Shown in pieces: positions 1-8,525 of a stretch of 47,216 bases of DNA. Within the stretch, counting starts at the first letter, position 1, and each line of letters begins with the position of its first letter. A program made the position numbers and the translations under genes. This DNA is from Lachnospiraceae bacterium UBA3866 (GTDB lineage: Bacteria; Bacillota; Clostridia; Lachnospirales; Lachnospiraceae): contig DGGU01000034.1 in the NCBI GenBank assembly GCA_002392345.1, forward strand, positions 1 to 47,216. Reading direction: 5' to 3'. Under the pieces are notes generated by a model. That model did no database searches, was not told the origin of the DNA, and was given only the letters and a program-made list of their open reading frames with translations.

Positions 1-432
1 AATCTCTATGACAGTAACTTTAAGACACTCTATGAAAATGTGTCATCTGATAGTGCATATGCTTTCAATGAAGAAAATTATTTCGTTGTTGCTGATGACG
101 TATCAACACGTATTATAGACGATAAGCTTAATGTTATAAAAGAATATCCTGGAAGAAAATTTGATATCTATGATTGGTATGAATCTGTAGACTATAGAAT
201 ATTTACCGATATTGAGACTGATAGGATGGGTATAATTGATGCTAGCTACAATATAGCTGTTGACAATCTAAAGCATGTTGATGACCTTGAAGAGAAATGC
301 TTTACTTATACCAATGGATTTAGGTATGGACTTATGGACTATAATGGAAAAGAGATACTTAGTCTGTCTATTTTTAACACAATGAGTGAAGATGCAAAAT
401 CAAGTGATTACGATATAGGATATGTGGAATAA
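1..432 (+). CDS. WG-repeat-like protein, 3' part only
   Basis: The reading frame is open to the first base of the window, so the true start lies outside; only the last ~143 residues are seen. They contain two loosely repeated units of the kind found in WG-repeat (KWG) proteins: 'DRMGIIDASYNI' and 'YGLMDYNGKEI', where an aromatic/glycine pair is followed by a hydrophobic turn and a Gly-Lys step. Such proteins are usually secreted or surface-attached in Firmicutes and of unknown precise role. The stop lies 34 bases before the start of the following binding-protein lipoprotein, so the two are probably cotranscribed. Family assignment is tentative because the repeats are degenerate. Confidence 0.55.
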   Translation, partial: NLYDSNFKTLYENVSSDSAYAFNEENYFVVADDVSTRIIDDKLNVIKEYPGRKFDIYDWYESVDYRIFTDIETDRMGIIDASYNIAVDNLKHVDDLEEKCFTYTNGFRYGLMDYNGKEILSLSIFNTMSEDAKSSDYDIGYVE

Positions 433-435
433 AAG

Positions 436-469
436 AAAGGAGTCCGTGAATTCACGGGAAAAAGAAATG
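436..469 (+). promoter_or_regulatory. Split ribosome-binding site with intervening palindrome
   Basis: AAAGGAG at 436-442 is the only strong ribosome site, but it lies 24 bases from the ATG at 467. Between them 444-457 is a perfect palindrome, CCGTGAATTCACGG. If it folds as a 5-bp hairpin with an AATT loop, the effective spacing falls to about 10 bases, which is usable. This resembles known cases where a hairpin loops out the spacer, and it decides the start of the lipoprotein gene. Confidence 0.5.
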
Positions 470-1369
470 AAAGTATTAAGATTTTTATTAGTTGCATTAA
501 TTGCTTTTAGCATGAGTGCTTGTTCAACAAGCAGTGCCAAAGTTGAGACTACAGATAATAGTGTAGCCACTTTAGAAACTAGAGATATAGTATACCCAAG
601 AGTTGATGGGTCTACTGCCAATATGCCTATGATGGCAGAGATTCGTGCAAGCTATATGGGCGAAGATCTTGCTGAAGCAGAGAACAATACGAGCGTTACA
701 ACTACTGACTATGCATGGAGAAATCTTCTTGAAGGCAATGCCGATCTACTTCTTGTATACGAACCATCATCAGAGACAAAGAAGATTATAGAAGAGAGCG
801 ATGTAAAATTGAAAGTGACTCCAATTGGTGTAGACGCCCTAGTCTTCATAGTAAATGAGAAAAACAAAGTTAAGAATTTAACTACACAAAATATCATCGA
901 CATATACACTGGTATAATTCAAAACTGGCAAGAACTTGGTGGAGATGATCAGAAGATTGAAGCATATCAAAGAGTTCTTAATAGTGGCAGCCAGACTCTT
1001 TTCTTAAATCTTGTTATGAAGGGTGTAAAGCCTATGGATGCACCAACAAATTATAGGATAGAAGGCATGGATGGATTGCTTGAGACATTGGCATCATATA
1101 ATGATAGTGGCAATTCCATAGGATATAGCGTATTTTACTATGCTAAGAAGATGTATCAGATACCTGGCCTTAGCCTTATATCAGTAGATGGTGTCATGCC
1201 AAGTGATGAGAGCATAGGCAATAAAGAGTACCCATTCTTAAATGAATATTATCTTGTTATAAGAGAAGATACACCAGAAGATTCAGAGACAATGAAATTA
1301 TACAATTATATTCTATCTGAAGATGGAAAAAATGATATAAGGAAAGCGGGATATATACCAGTTTCATAA
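467..1369 (+). CDS. PstS-like substrate-binding lipoprotein
   Basis: A 300-residue lipoprotein resembling the phosphate-type (PstS/PBP-like) periplasmic binding fold. The start at 467 gives a clean lipoprotein signal: MKVLRFLL, a hydrophobic core and a lipobox ending SMSAC, so the mature protein would be lipid-anchored outside the membrane. 'VDGSTANMPMM' matches the Ser/Thr-rich ligand loop near the N terminus of PstS-like proteins, and 'NLTTQNIIDIYTGIIQNWQELGG' (shown here in part) is the family's typical central segment with a Trp followed by Gly-Gly. No permease or ATPase genes are adjacent, so ligand and transport role are unproven; it may be a sensor or scavenger. An in-frame ATG at 422 is rejected because it would bury the signal peptide. 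The start has an unusual hairpin between ribosome site and ATG (see separate entry). Confidence 0.8.
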   Translation: MKVLRFLLVALIAFSMSACSTSSAKVETTDNSVATLETRDIVYPRVDGSTANMPMMAEIRASYMGEDLAEAENNTSVTTTDYAWRNLLEGNADLLLVYEPSSETKKIIEESDVKLKVTPIGVDALVFIVNEKNKVKNLTTQNIIDIYTGIIQNWQELGGDDQKIEAYQRVLNSGSQTLFLNLVMKGVKPMDAPTNYRIEGMDGLLETLASYNDSGNSIGYSVFYYAKKMYQIPGLSLISVDGVMPSDESIGNKEYPFLNEYYLVIREDTPEDSETMKLYNYILSEDGKNDIRKAGYIPVS

Positions 1370-1405
1370 AATATAGCACCCTAACATGTATAGAAACCGT
1401 AAAAC

Positions 1406-1434
1406 TTGCAAAATATACCAAAAATTGTTATAAT
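1406..1434 (+). promoter_or_regulatory. Sigma-A promoter for lipoprotein gene
   Basis: TTGCAA at 1406-1411, a 17-base spacer and a perfect TATAAT at 1429-1434. Transcription should begin near 1441, giving a leader of about 25 bases with AGGAG at 1455-1459 before the ATG at 1465. Confidence 0.75.
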
Positions 1435-1464
1435 TTGTAGGAATATGCTCATATAGGAGATTTT

Positions 1465-2100
1465 ATGAATAGAAGTTTAAAGAAGTTCATATATATAATA
1501 TTGATGGCTTTTGTAGCTTTGACACTGTTTTCGTGTAAGAAAACAGTCAAACATAAGTGGATAGAAGTGGGTTCAGACCCTAATCCACCAAAAGTTGAGC
1601 CAGGCGTACACCCTGAGAGAGGAACTATGAGCGACGCTGTACCTATCGTATCTGTACCAATCATAGTACCTACTGGCAGAGATTCAGATGGTAAGATGAA
1701 ATATACAAAATATTTTTACGATCTGGAAGTCCTATCAACCGAAGAGATAGAAGAAGCGATGAAGGAGTTTGACCTGATAACACCTAGTTCATTATTCTGT
1801 AATTTAGTGATAGAAGATGTCGATGACCCTAACCAAGATGTACTTGCTGGACCAGGAGGAGCCACCGGAGAGAAGCTTACTAAGAAGGGAATTGCAAGAT
1901 ATGTTATTCTAGAATCTGATCTTATCAATGAGGATGATACAAGCAAGTATGATGAGGAGACACAGGAAGGATTGATAACTAGAGAAGATGTAGAAGAGTG
2001 TATAGCAAGAACCTTTGAGGAAAATTATCAATTAGTATCTTGTGACATAGAGATGGTTTCAATGGATGAGTACAGAAGATTACATGGAGAGAAGGAATAA
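1465..2100 (+). CDS. Hypothetical lipoprotein
   Basis: I do not recognise this 211-residue protein. It starts with a lipoprotein signal (MNRSLKKFIYIILMAF..., lipobox LFSC, then KK), so it is predicted to be anchored on the outer face of the cytoplasmic membrane. The region after the Cys is Pro/Gly-rich, and residues after about 75 are acidic with several predicted helices, including 'EEIEEAMKEFDL'. It has its own promoter and a good ribosome site, and a strong hairpin terminator follows, so it is a single-gene unit. The acidic C-terminal part could be an interaction domain; no catalytic motif is visible. Confidence 0.75.
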   Translation: MNRSLKKFIYIILMAFVALTLFSCKKTVKHKWIEVGSDPNPPKVEPGVHPERGTMSDAVPIVSVPIIVPTGRDSDGKMKYTKYFYDLEVLSTEEIEEAMKEFDLITPSSLFCNLVIEDVDDPNQDVLAGPGGATGEKLTKKGIARYVILESDLINEDDTSKYDEETQEGLITREDVEECIARTFEENYQLVSCDIEMVSMDEYRRLHGEKE

Positions 2101-2126
2101 TATATTATATATATTTACAGGTAATG

Positions 2127-2153
2127 AAAGAGAACTTCTATAGTTCTCTTTTG
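2127..2153 (+). terminator. Rho-independent terminator after lipoprotein gene
   Basis: AAAGAGAACT at 2127-2136 pairs perfectly with AGTTCTCTTT at 2142-2151 around a 5-base loop, followed by TTGTTAT. It ends just before the metG ribosome site. Confidence 0.75.
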
Positions 2154-2171
2154 TTATAAATGGGAGGATTT

Positions 2172-3752
2172 GTGAGCAAAAAGTTTTATATTACAACAGC
2201 GATAGTTTATGCGTCAGGTAAACCGCATATTGGTAATGTCTATGATGTGGTTCTTGCTGATAGCATAGCAAGGTTCAAAAGAGAGCAAGGCTTTGATGTA
2301 AGATTTCAGACTGGCACAGATGAGCACGGCGAGAAGATAGAGAAGAAAGCCAAAGAAGCCAACATGACTCCAAAAGAATACGTTGATATGATTGCAAAAG
2401 ACGTGGAGAGAATGTATAAGATGCTTAATTCTAGCCATGACAGATTCATAAGAACTACCGATGAAGATCACATGAAGGCTTGCCAAAACATGTTCGAAAA
2501 GCTATATAAGCAGGGCGATATATACAAAGATGAATATGAAGGATGGTACTGCACACCTTGCGAATCTTTCTATACAGATTCACAACTTGTGGATGGTAAG
2601 TGTCCTGATTGTGGTAGAGATGTATATAAGGCTAAAGAAGAGGCGTATTTCTTTAGGTTATCAAAGTATGCAGATATACTCATAGATTACATAAAGAATA
2701 ATGACTTTATAGTTCCTGAAAGCAGAAAGAATGAGATGCTCAATAATTTTTTGCTTCCTGGGCTTAAGGATCTATGTGTATCAAGAAGTACTTATACCTG
2801 GGGCATACCAGTTACTTTTGATACGAAGCATATAATGTATGTGTGGATAGATGCGCTTAGCAATTATATAACCGGAGTTGGTTATGATACTAAAGATAAT
2901 AGTGAATTGTACGAAAAGTATTGGCCTGCAGATCTCCATGTTATCGGGAAAGATATAGTTAGATTCCATACGATATATTGGCCTATATTCCTCATTGCAC
3001 TCGGTGAAAAGGCACCAAAAAAAGTTTTTGGTCATCCTTGGCTTCTATCTGCAAGTGATGATAGTGATGAAGGCATAAAGATGTCAAAGTCTCGTGGCAA
3101 TGTGTTATATCCAGATGAGCTTTGTGAAATCTTTGGTGTCGATGGTGTGAGATTTTATCTTTTGCATGAAGTGTCTTATGACAATGACGGAGTTATAAGT
3201 CTAAAATTAGTTACTGAAAGATACAATACCGACCTTGCGAATGTCCTTGGTAATCTTGTAAGTAGAACTATAGCTATGGTCAATAAATATAATTCTGGGG
3301 TGCTTGTGGATAAAAAGGTCAGAGAAGATATAGATGATGACTTTGATAAGACAGTTAATGAAAGTATAGATAAGACTGTGGAGAACATGGAAAGCCTACA
3401 TATTCAAGATGCAGTTGATTCAGCCTTTGATATATTTAGAAGAAGCAACAAATACATTGATGAGACAGAACCATGGGTGCTTGCAAAGGATGAAGGTAAG
3501 AAAGATAGATTAAATACAGTTCTATATAACCTTGCCAATAATATCTGTAAAGGGGCTAAGCTTATATATAGTTATATGCCAGATACATCTGATAAGATAC
3601 TTGAGATGTTCTCTGTAGATGATATAGATTTAAATACTCTTAAAACTTTTAAGATAAAGGATGATACTAAAGTTACCGACAACAAAGAGAATCTATTTGA
3701 GAGACTTGATTATGAAGAAGTAAGAAAAAATTTCTATAAAGAGGAAGAGTAA
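2172..3752 (+). CDS. metG: Methionine-tRNA ligase
   Basis: Charges tRNA-Met with methionine in the cytoplasm. The class I signature is present as HIGN (residues 19-22) and KMSKS (303-307). A four-Cys zinc knuckle, CTPC at 127-130 and CPDC at 144-147, marks the MetG type with a metal-binding insertion. At 526 residues it has the catalytic and anticodon-binding parts but no C-terminal tRNA-binding (EMAP-like) domain, as in shorter MetG forms. The GTG at 2172 is chosen because GGGAGG at 2162-2167 precedes it and the product then begins MSKKFYITTAIVYASG, like other MetG proteins; the upstream ATG at 2160 would overlap that ribosome site. It heads a run of same-strand genes down to mrnC. Confidence 0.95.
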   Translation: MSKKFYITTAIVYASGKPHIGNVYDVVLADSIARFKREQGFDVRFQTGTDEHGEKIEKKAKEANMTPKEYVDMIAKDVERMYKMLNSSHDRFIRTTDEDHMKACQNMFEKLYKQGDIYKDEYEGWYCTPCESFYTDSQLVDGKCPDCGRDVYKAKEEAYFFRLSKYADILIDYIKNNDFIVPESRKNEMLNNFLLPGLKDLCVSRSTYTWGIPVTFDTKHIMYVWIDALSNYITGVGYDTKDNSELYEKYWPADLHVIGKDIVRFHTIYWPIFLIALGEKAPKKVFGHPWLLSASDDSDEGIKMSKSRGNVLYPDELCEIFGVDGVRFYLLHEVSYDNDGVISLKLVTERYNTDLANVLGNLVSRTIAMVNKYNSGVLVDKKVREDIDDDFDKTVNESIDKTVENMESLHIQDAVDSAFDIFRRSNKYIDETEPWVLAKDEGKKDRLNTVLYNLANNICKGAKLIYSYMPDTSDKILEMFSVDDIDLNTLKTFKIKDDTKVTDNKENLFERLDYEEVRKNFYKEEE

Positions 3753-3758
3753 GACAGC

Positions 3759-4550
3759 ATGCCTCTTTCACGAAGCTTATATAAACTTAGAGCTGGCATA
3801 GGATTTTCTCACAATTTTCTTTCTGGAGTGGCTATGTTCACGATGCTTATCGATCACATGGCACTTACACTCATTCAAAATGGAAAACTGTATGGCTATA
3901 ATGAAGTGCTTTATACCAATGCTATAGCTCAACCAGAGGCAAGGAACTGGATTATCTTATACAATATTATGAGAATGATAGGTAGGATATCGTTTCCAAT
4001 ATTTGCTTTTCTCATAGTAGAAGGATTTAGAAAGAGCGGTAATCTATTCAAATATATTTTAAGATTGCTGCTTCTGGCCATCATATCTGAGATACCCTAT
4101 GACTTAATGGTTTTTAATGAGATACTTTCGATAAGGTGCTTTGAAATACAAAATGTCGTATTCACATATGTCATAGGATTATTGATGCTAGTGGTGATAC
4201 GGTATGTCAATTCATTTTCAACGATCTTAAGTGTGTTTCCAGCACTAGTAGCTTACGGCCTTACATATGTCTTAAAGACAGATTATGCTCTTGAAGGGAT
4301 AATTCTCATATATGTGTTTTATATGTTTAGAAATGATTTAAATCTTATGTGCATAATAGTTATGATAGTGACCTTCGTCATGAGTTTTGAAAAGTATTAT
4401 GGTTCGGCTATACTTTCTACAATATTCATATATCTATATGATGGAACCAAAGGCACATTAGATTTTAGACCATTTAGATATGCATTTTACCCGTTGCATA
4501 TGCTTATATTATACGGGATAGTATTTTTTTCAAATATATATAAGGGCTAA
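3759..4550 (+). CDS. TraX family membrane protein
   Basis: A 263-residue polytopic membrane protein with about eight hydrophobic segments. The motifs 'MLIDHMALTLI' and 'RMIGRISFPIFAFLIVEGF' are characteristic of the TraX family, named for an F-plasmid pilin acetylase but common as a chromosomal gene in Clostridia, where it is probably an acyltransferase of unknown substrate. It lies six bases after metG and is followed closely by the YqeY-like gene. Nothing around it belongs to a conjugation system, so a role in transfer is not implied. Confidence 0.85.
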   Translation: MPLSRSLYKLRAGIGFSHNFLSGVAMFTMLIDHMALTLIQNGKLYGYNEVLYTNAIAQPEARNWIILYNIMRMIGRISFPIFAFLIVEGFRKSGNLFKYILRLLLLAIISEIPYDLMVFNEILSIRCFEIQNVVFTYVIGLLMLVVIRYVNSFSTILSVFPALVAYGLTYVLKTDYALEGIILIYVFYMFRNDLNLMCIIVMIVTFVMSFEKYYGSAILSTIFIYLYDGTKGTLDFRPFRYAFYPLHMLILYGIVFFSNIYKG

Positions 4551-4561
4551 GGAGGATAGAT

Positions 4562-5005
4562 ATGTTACTTATAGAAAAGATCAGGGCAGACCAGATAACT
4601 GCCATGAAAGAAAAGGATCAGGATAAGAAACTCGCAATTTCTTCACTTATAGATGCTGCTAAAAAAGTAGTAATCGACAAAGGTGGAGATAGGGTCAATA
4701 TACCTGATGAGATAGTCACTCAGGTTGTTTTAAAGGAATTAAAGACCATAAAAGAACAGATAGATTCTTGTCCTGCTGATAGAACAGACCTTCTTGAAGA
4801 GTATAAGAAGAGATATGCATATGTTGAAGCGTATGCACCAAAGCTTATGAGTAAAGAAGAAGTTATCTCGCTTATCAATGATAAGTTTGCTGATGTGGTT
4901 GCAAGTAAAAACAAAGGTCTTATCATGAAGACCATCATGCCAGAGCTTAAGGGTAAGGCTGATGGCAAGCTCATAAATGAGATCGTAGAAGAGCTTTGCA
5001 AATAA
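4562..5005 (+). CDS. GatB/YqeY domain protein
   Basis: A 147-residue cytoplasmic protein matching the YqeY family over its whole length: an N-terminal helical part ('LLIEKIRADQITAMKEKD') and a C-terminal part ending in 'MPELKGKADGKLINEIVEE', the helix bundle shared with the tail of GatB and Asp/Glu amidotransferases. The family is thought to interact with tRNA, but its exact role is not settled. A strong AAGGAGG site at 4550-4556 precedes the ATG. Its last codons overlap the TTG start of the next gene. Confidence 0.88.
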   Translation: MLLIEKIRADQITAMKEKDQDKKLAISSLIDAAKKVVIDKGGDRVNIPDEIVTQVVLKELKTIKEQIDSCPADRTDLLEEYKKRYAYVEAYAPKLMSKEEVISLINDKFADVVASKNKGLIMKTIMPELKGKADGKLINEIVEELCK

Positions 5006-5637
5006 AGATCTACAAAGCTTACGATATAAAAGACAAACTCAAAACTCGCACATTGTACGAGGAAAATTTTGATATTGGTAAAAAAGATTTTATAGATTAT
5101 TATTATGAAGTTATTATAAAGCGAAACGAGATAGTGGCACTTGAAGATGACCAAGACGAAGTTATATCAATGATTCACCTCAATCCTTATCTATACAGCA
5201 TCATGGGGTTGGAGTCAAAAGTCCATTATCTTGTAGCGGTGGCAACAAAGAGAGCTTTTAGAGGACAAGGCTATATGAAGATGACGATGGATGCAGCACT
5301 TAATTACCTTAAGAGTCTTAATGAGCCGTTTTGTTATATAGTGCCAGATACTAGGGAACTCATCACTACATATGTGAAATGTGGCTTTGAAGTTGTTACT
5401 AATTTCAATATAGATAAGTTTTCAAAAGATAAGTATGACATATACCCAGTTTATACAGATGAGTATATAGAACTTATGAAAAAAGAAAAATATTTTCTTG
5501 ATCTTGAGACAGAAGAATATAAAAAAGATCTTATGCAAAAAATGGTTATGCTTAAAGTTTTTAATTATGATATGATGGGGTGCAAGTCTATAGACGAATT
5601 GAAAAACAAATCTATATATGTGTGCCAAGAGGTGTAA
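4996..5637 (+). CDS. GNAT family N-acetyltransferase
   Basis: A 213-residue protein with the GNAT acetyl-CoA loop: 'HYLVAVATKRAFRGQGYM' holds the beta4 strand and the R-G-Q-G-Y pyrophosphate-binding turn, followed by a helix and the 'YVKCGFEVV' strand near the end of the fold. The substrate is unknown. The start is a TTG that overlaps the end of the YqeY-like gene by ten bases, so translation is probably coupled; no better in-frame ATG lies before the fold. The next gene follows with no gap, and the two may work together on the same substrate. Confidence 0.8.
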   Translation: MQIKIYKAYDIKDKLKTRTLYEENFDIGKKDFIDYYYEVIIKRNEIVALEDDQDEVISMIHLNPYLYSIMGLESKVHYLVAVATKRAFRGQGYMKMTMDAALNYLKSLNEPFCYIVPDTRELITTYVKCGFEVVTNFNIDKFSKDKYDIYPVYTDEYIELMKKEKYFLDLETEEYKKDLMQKMVMLKVFNYDMMGCKSIDELKNKSIYVCQEV

Positions 5638-6528
5638 ATGATTAATTTTAAGAATCTGACAATGGATGACATAGAGATAGTGAGGCCTTATTTTGTGTTT
5701 TCAAGGAGCAATAATTGCGATAATACAGTTGGCGGATCTGTCATGTGGAGAGATTATTTTAATACAAGATATGCAATAGTTGATAGGACACTTATATTTA
5801 GGGTAACTTTTCCAGGATATGGAGAGTGCTATACTGTGCCTATAGGTAATTCAGTAGGATATGCTATAGATCTCATCTGTAATGAATGTAAGGAAATGGG
5901 CGTACCAATGCAATTTGTAGCCGCGACTGAACGAGACACAGCGATGGTCGAGAGGAAATTTGATGTAGATAAAGTGGTTATGCAAGAGTGGTCTGATTAT
6001 GTATATAATGCGGAGGACTTAATTAATTTAAGTGGCAGAAAATATCATGGCCAGAAAAACCACATCAATTTTTTTAAAAAGACATTTTCAAATTATCATT
6101 TTGAAGAGATAACTTTAGATAATATAAAAGAAGTAAGAGCTTTCGTAGAAGAGTTTTCGAAAACAGAATCAAAAGAGTCTATGATTTTCGAAGAAGAGTT
6201 AAAAAAGACATTTGAAGTACTAGATAACAATGATAAATACAAATTCTTTGGGCTTTTACTAAAAGTTGATGAAGAGATAGTGGCATTTAGTATGGGTGAG
6301 AAAGTGAATCATACTTTATTTGCACATATAGAAAAAGCCGATAAGAGATATAGAGGTGCTTATCCGATGATTATGAATGAATTTGCAAGAACTTATGGAT
6401 CTGATATGAAATATATTAATAGAGAAGAGAATGCTGGCGATAAAGGTCTAGAGAGCTCCAAACTTCAATATCACCCTTGTAATATACTTAATAAGCATTA
6501 TCTTCGTGTGAAATGTAGTAAATGTTAA
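5638..6528 (+). CDS. DUF2156 (LPG-synthase C-terminal-like) protein
   Basis: A 296-residue protein of the DUF2156 family, the double-GNAT fold related to the C-terminal domain of phosphatidylglycerol lysyltransferase (MprF), but without membrane segments. Typical features are 'YHGQKNHINFFKKTF' and the C-terminal 'INREENAGDKGLESSK' segment. In this stand-alone form the donor and acceptor are unknown; aminoacyl or acetyl transfer is inferred from the fold. GAGGTG at 5629-5634 is the ribosome site. It follows the GNAT gene directly and its stop overlaps the ribosome site of ispF. Confidence 0.82.
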   Translation: MINFKNLTMDDIEIVRPYFVFSRSNNCDNTVGGSVMWRDYFNTRYAIVDRTLIFRVTFPGYGECYTVPIGNSVGYAIDLICNECKEMGVPMQFVAATERDTAMVERKFDVDKVVMQEWSDYVYNAEDLINLSGRKYHGQKNHINFFKKTFSNYHFEEITLDNIKEVRAFVEEFSKTESKESMIFEEELKKTFEVLDNNDKYKFFGLLLKVDEEIVAFSMGEKVNHTLFAHIEKADKRYRGAYPMIMNEFARTYGSDMKYINREENAGDKGLESSKLQYHPCNILNKHYLRVKCSKC

Positions 6529-6539
6529 AAGGAAAAAGT

Positions 6540-7007
6540 ATGTATAGAATTGGAGAAGGTTATGATGTTCATAGATTAGTTGAAGGACGAGATCTGATTC
6601 TTGGCGGGGTTAAGGTGCCTTATGAGAAAGGCTTACTTGGCCATAGTGATGCAGATGTATTAACTCACGCTATAATGGATGCGCTTCTTGGAGCCTTGGC
6701 CTTAGGTGATATAGGAAAACATTTCCCTGATACAGATGAAAAATTTAAAGGCGCCAACTCTCTATCATTACTGAGAACTACAAAAGAAATGATTAAGCGT
6801 TCTAATATTTGTAATATAGATGCAACCATCATCTGTGAAAAACCAAAATTAAGACCATACATTGATGACATGCGAAAAAACATAGCAGAAACTTTGGATA
6901 TAGATATAAGTCGTGTGAGCATAAAAGCTACAACTGAAGAAGGCCTAGGATTTACTGGTGAGGGCAAAGGTATAGCAGCTAGAGCGATAACATTAATCGA
7001 ATTGTAA
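6540..7007 (+). CDS. ispF: 2-C-methyl-D-erythritol 2,4-cyclodiphosphate synthase
   Basis: Fifth step of the MEP isoprenoid pathway: converts CDP-methylerythritol 2-phosphate to the cyclodiphosphate with loss of CMP. The metal ligands D9, H11 and H43 align with those of known IspF (GYDVH, then 'SDADVLTHAIMDALLG'), and the C-terminal 'TTEEGLGFTGEGKGIAA' is the family's other signature. The ATG at 6540 is chosen because AAAAGGA at 6527-6533 precedes it by six bases and the product has the usual 155 residues; an ATG at 6522 would place that site inside the gene. ispG of the same pathway lies about 6 kb downstream. Confidence 0.95.
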   Translation: MYRIGEGYDVHRLVEGRDLILGGVKVPYEKGLLGHSDADVLTHAIMDALLGALALGDIGKHFPDTDEKFKGANSLSLLRTTKEMIKRSNICNIDATIICEKPKLRPYIDDMRKNIAETLDIDISRVSIKATTEEGLGFTGEGKGIAARAITLIEL

Positions 7008-7034
7008 GGGTTTAAAACCCAAGGAAGGACAAAT

Positions 7035-8525
7035 ATGAAAATACATAATACGCTTACAAAAAGAAAAGAAGATTTTGAAACTATCGAACCAATGAAAGTC
7101 CGTATGTATGTCTGTGGACCTACGGTTTACGATTTTATACACATAGGCAATGCAAGACCCATGATAGTTTTTGATTCTTTTAGAAGATATCTAACTTTTC
7201 TTGGATATGATGTAAATTATGTTTCCAATTTCACGGACATAGATGATAAAATTATCAATCGTGCAAATGAACTAGGCATTGATCCAAAAGATCTTGCTAG
7301 TCAATATATAGTTGAATGTAAGAAAGATATGGAAGGCATGAATATAATGCCAGCAACTACTCATCCTCTTGCGACTGAAGAGATAGATGGGATGATAGAT
7401 CTTATATCTAAACTTATAGATAAGGGCTTTGCCTATGTTGGAAAAGATGGGACGGTATATTATGATACAACTAAATTTAAAGAATACGGTAAGTTATCGC
7501 ACAAAAATCTTGATGACTTACAGTCTGGATTTAGAGATATAAAGGTCACAGGTGAAGAAGACAAGAAGACATCCACAGACTTTGTATTATGGAAGCCTAA
7601 AAAAGAAGGAGAGCCATATTGGAAAAGTCCTTGGTGTGATGGTCGCCCAGGTTGGCACACTGAGTGCTGTGTGATGGCACCTAAGTATTGTAAAGGCGCT
7701 CTAGATATCCATGCTGGTGGGGAAGATCTTGTATTTCCGCATCATGAGAATGAGATTGCTCAATATGAACCTATATATGGCGCACCTTATGCAAGATATT
7801 GGATGCACAATGCTTTCCTTAATATCAACAACCAGAAGATGAGTAAGTCACTGGGTAATTTCTTCACTGTTAGAGATGTGTTAAGTAGATTTAGTGGCAA
7901 TGTGCTAAGGCTTTTTATGCTATCAACTCAATATAGGGCTATGCTCAATTTCTCTTTTGAACTCATGGAATCAAGTAAAGCTAGTCTCACGAGAATTAAG
8001 AATTGTGTTGATAATATAATATTTACTTTGAAGAATAAGAATGTAACAGTAAATCTCAACTCTCGTCTCGACAACATAGATGATTTTGATGAATTGGTTG
8101 TAGATTTAAAAACATGTGAAGAGTTTAGAGATAAAGAGGTGGAGGCATTTGATAAGATATGCGAGCACACCAAAATATATTTTGATAAACTTGATGATGA
8201 TTTCAACACTGCAGATGCAGAGACTGAGATATATGAGATAGTTAGAATTGTCAATCAGACTATAAGTGAAGACTGTAGCATAGAGTTCTTAAATGCATCT
8301 TATATGATTTTAAATACTTTACTTGGTATACTTGGCATAGATCTCACAAAAGAGGGTAGTGATACAGATTTGGACGAGAAATTGATCGAGTCTATGATAA
8401 GTGAAAGAAGTGAAGCAAAGAAAGCAAAAGATTATGCACGTGCGGATGAGATAAGGAAGAAACTTCTTGATATGGGGATAGAGATAGAAGATACAAGACA
8501 AGGTGTTAAATGGAAGAAAGTATAG
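7035..8525 (+). CDS. cysS: Cysteine-tRNA ligase
   Basis: Class I synthetase that charges tRNA-Cys. Visible are 'YVCGPTVYDFIHIGNARP' with HIGN and the first zinc Cys, 'WHTECCVMAPKY' with further zinc ligands, 'HAGGEDLVFPHHENEIAQ', and KMSKS in 'NQKMSKSLGNF'. The length, 496 residues, is usual for CysRS, although the segment after the catalytic core contains an acidic stretch (around residues 340-380) longer than in short forms. AAGGAAGG at 7021-7028 precedes the ATG. The gene overlaps mrnC by 16 bases, a conserved Firmicute pairing. Confidence 0.96.
   Translation: MKIHNTLTKRKEDFETIEPMKVRMYVCGPTVYDFIHIGNARPMIVFDSFRRYLTFLGYDVNYVSNFTDIDDKIINRANELGIDPKDLASQYIVECKKDMEGMNIMPATTHPLATEEIDGMIDLISKLIDKGFAYVGKDGTVYYDTTKFKEYGKLSHKNLDDLQSGFRDIKVTGEEDKKTSTDFVLWKPKKEGEPYWKSPWCDGRPGWHTECCVMAPKYCKGALDIHAGGEDLVFPHHENEIAQYEPIYGAPYARYWMHNAFLNINNQKMSKSLGNFFTVRDVLSRFSGNVLRLFMLSTQYRAMLNFSFELMESSKASLTRIKNCVDNIIFTLKNKNVTVNLNSRLDNIDDFDELVVDLKTCEEFRDKEVEAFDKICEHTKIYFDKLDDDFNTADAETEIYEIVRIVNQTISEDCSIEFLNASYMILNTLLGILGIDLTKEGSDTDLDEKLIESMISERSEAKKAKDYARADEIRKKLLDMGIEIEDTRQGVKWKKV

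Noticed and set aside
3759..4550. TraX-like gene as a sign of a conjugative element
   Set aside because: All neighbours are housekeeping genes and no relaxase, integrase or pilus gene is present.
7008..7020. GGGTTTAAAACCC palindrome before cysS as a terminator or regulatory hairpin
   Set aside because: The stem is short, has almost no loop and lacks a T-run; the cysS ribosome site follows normally.
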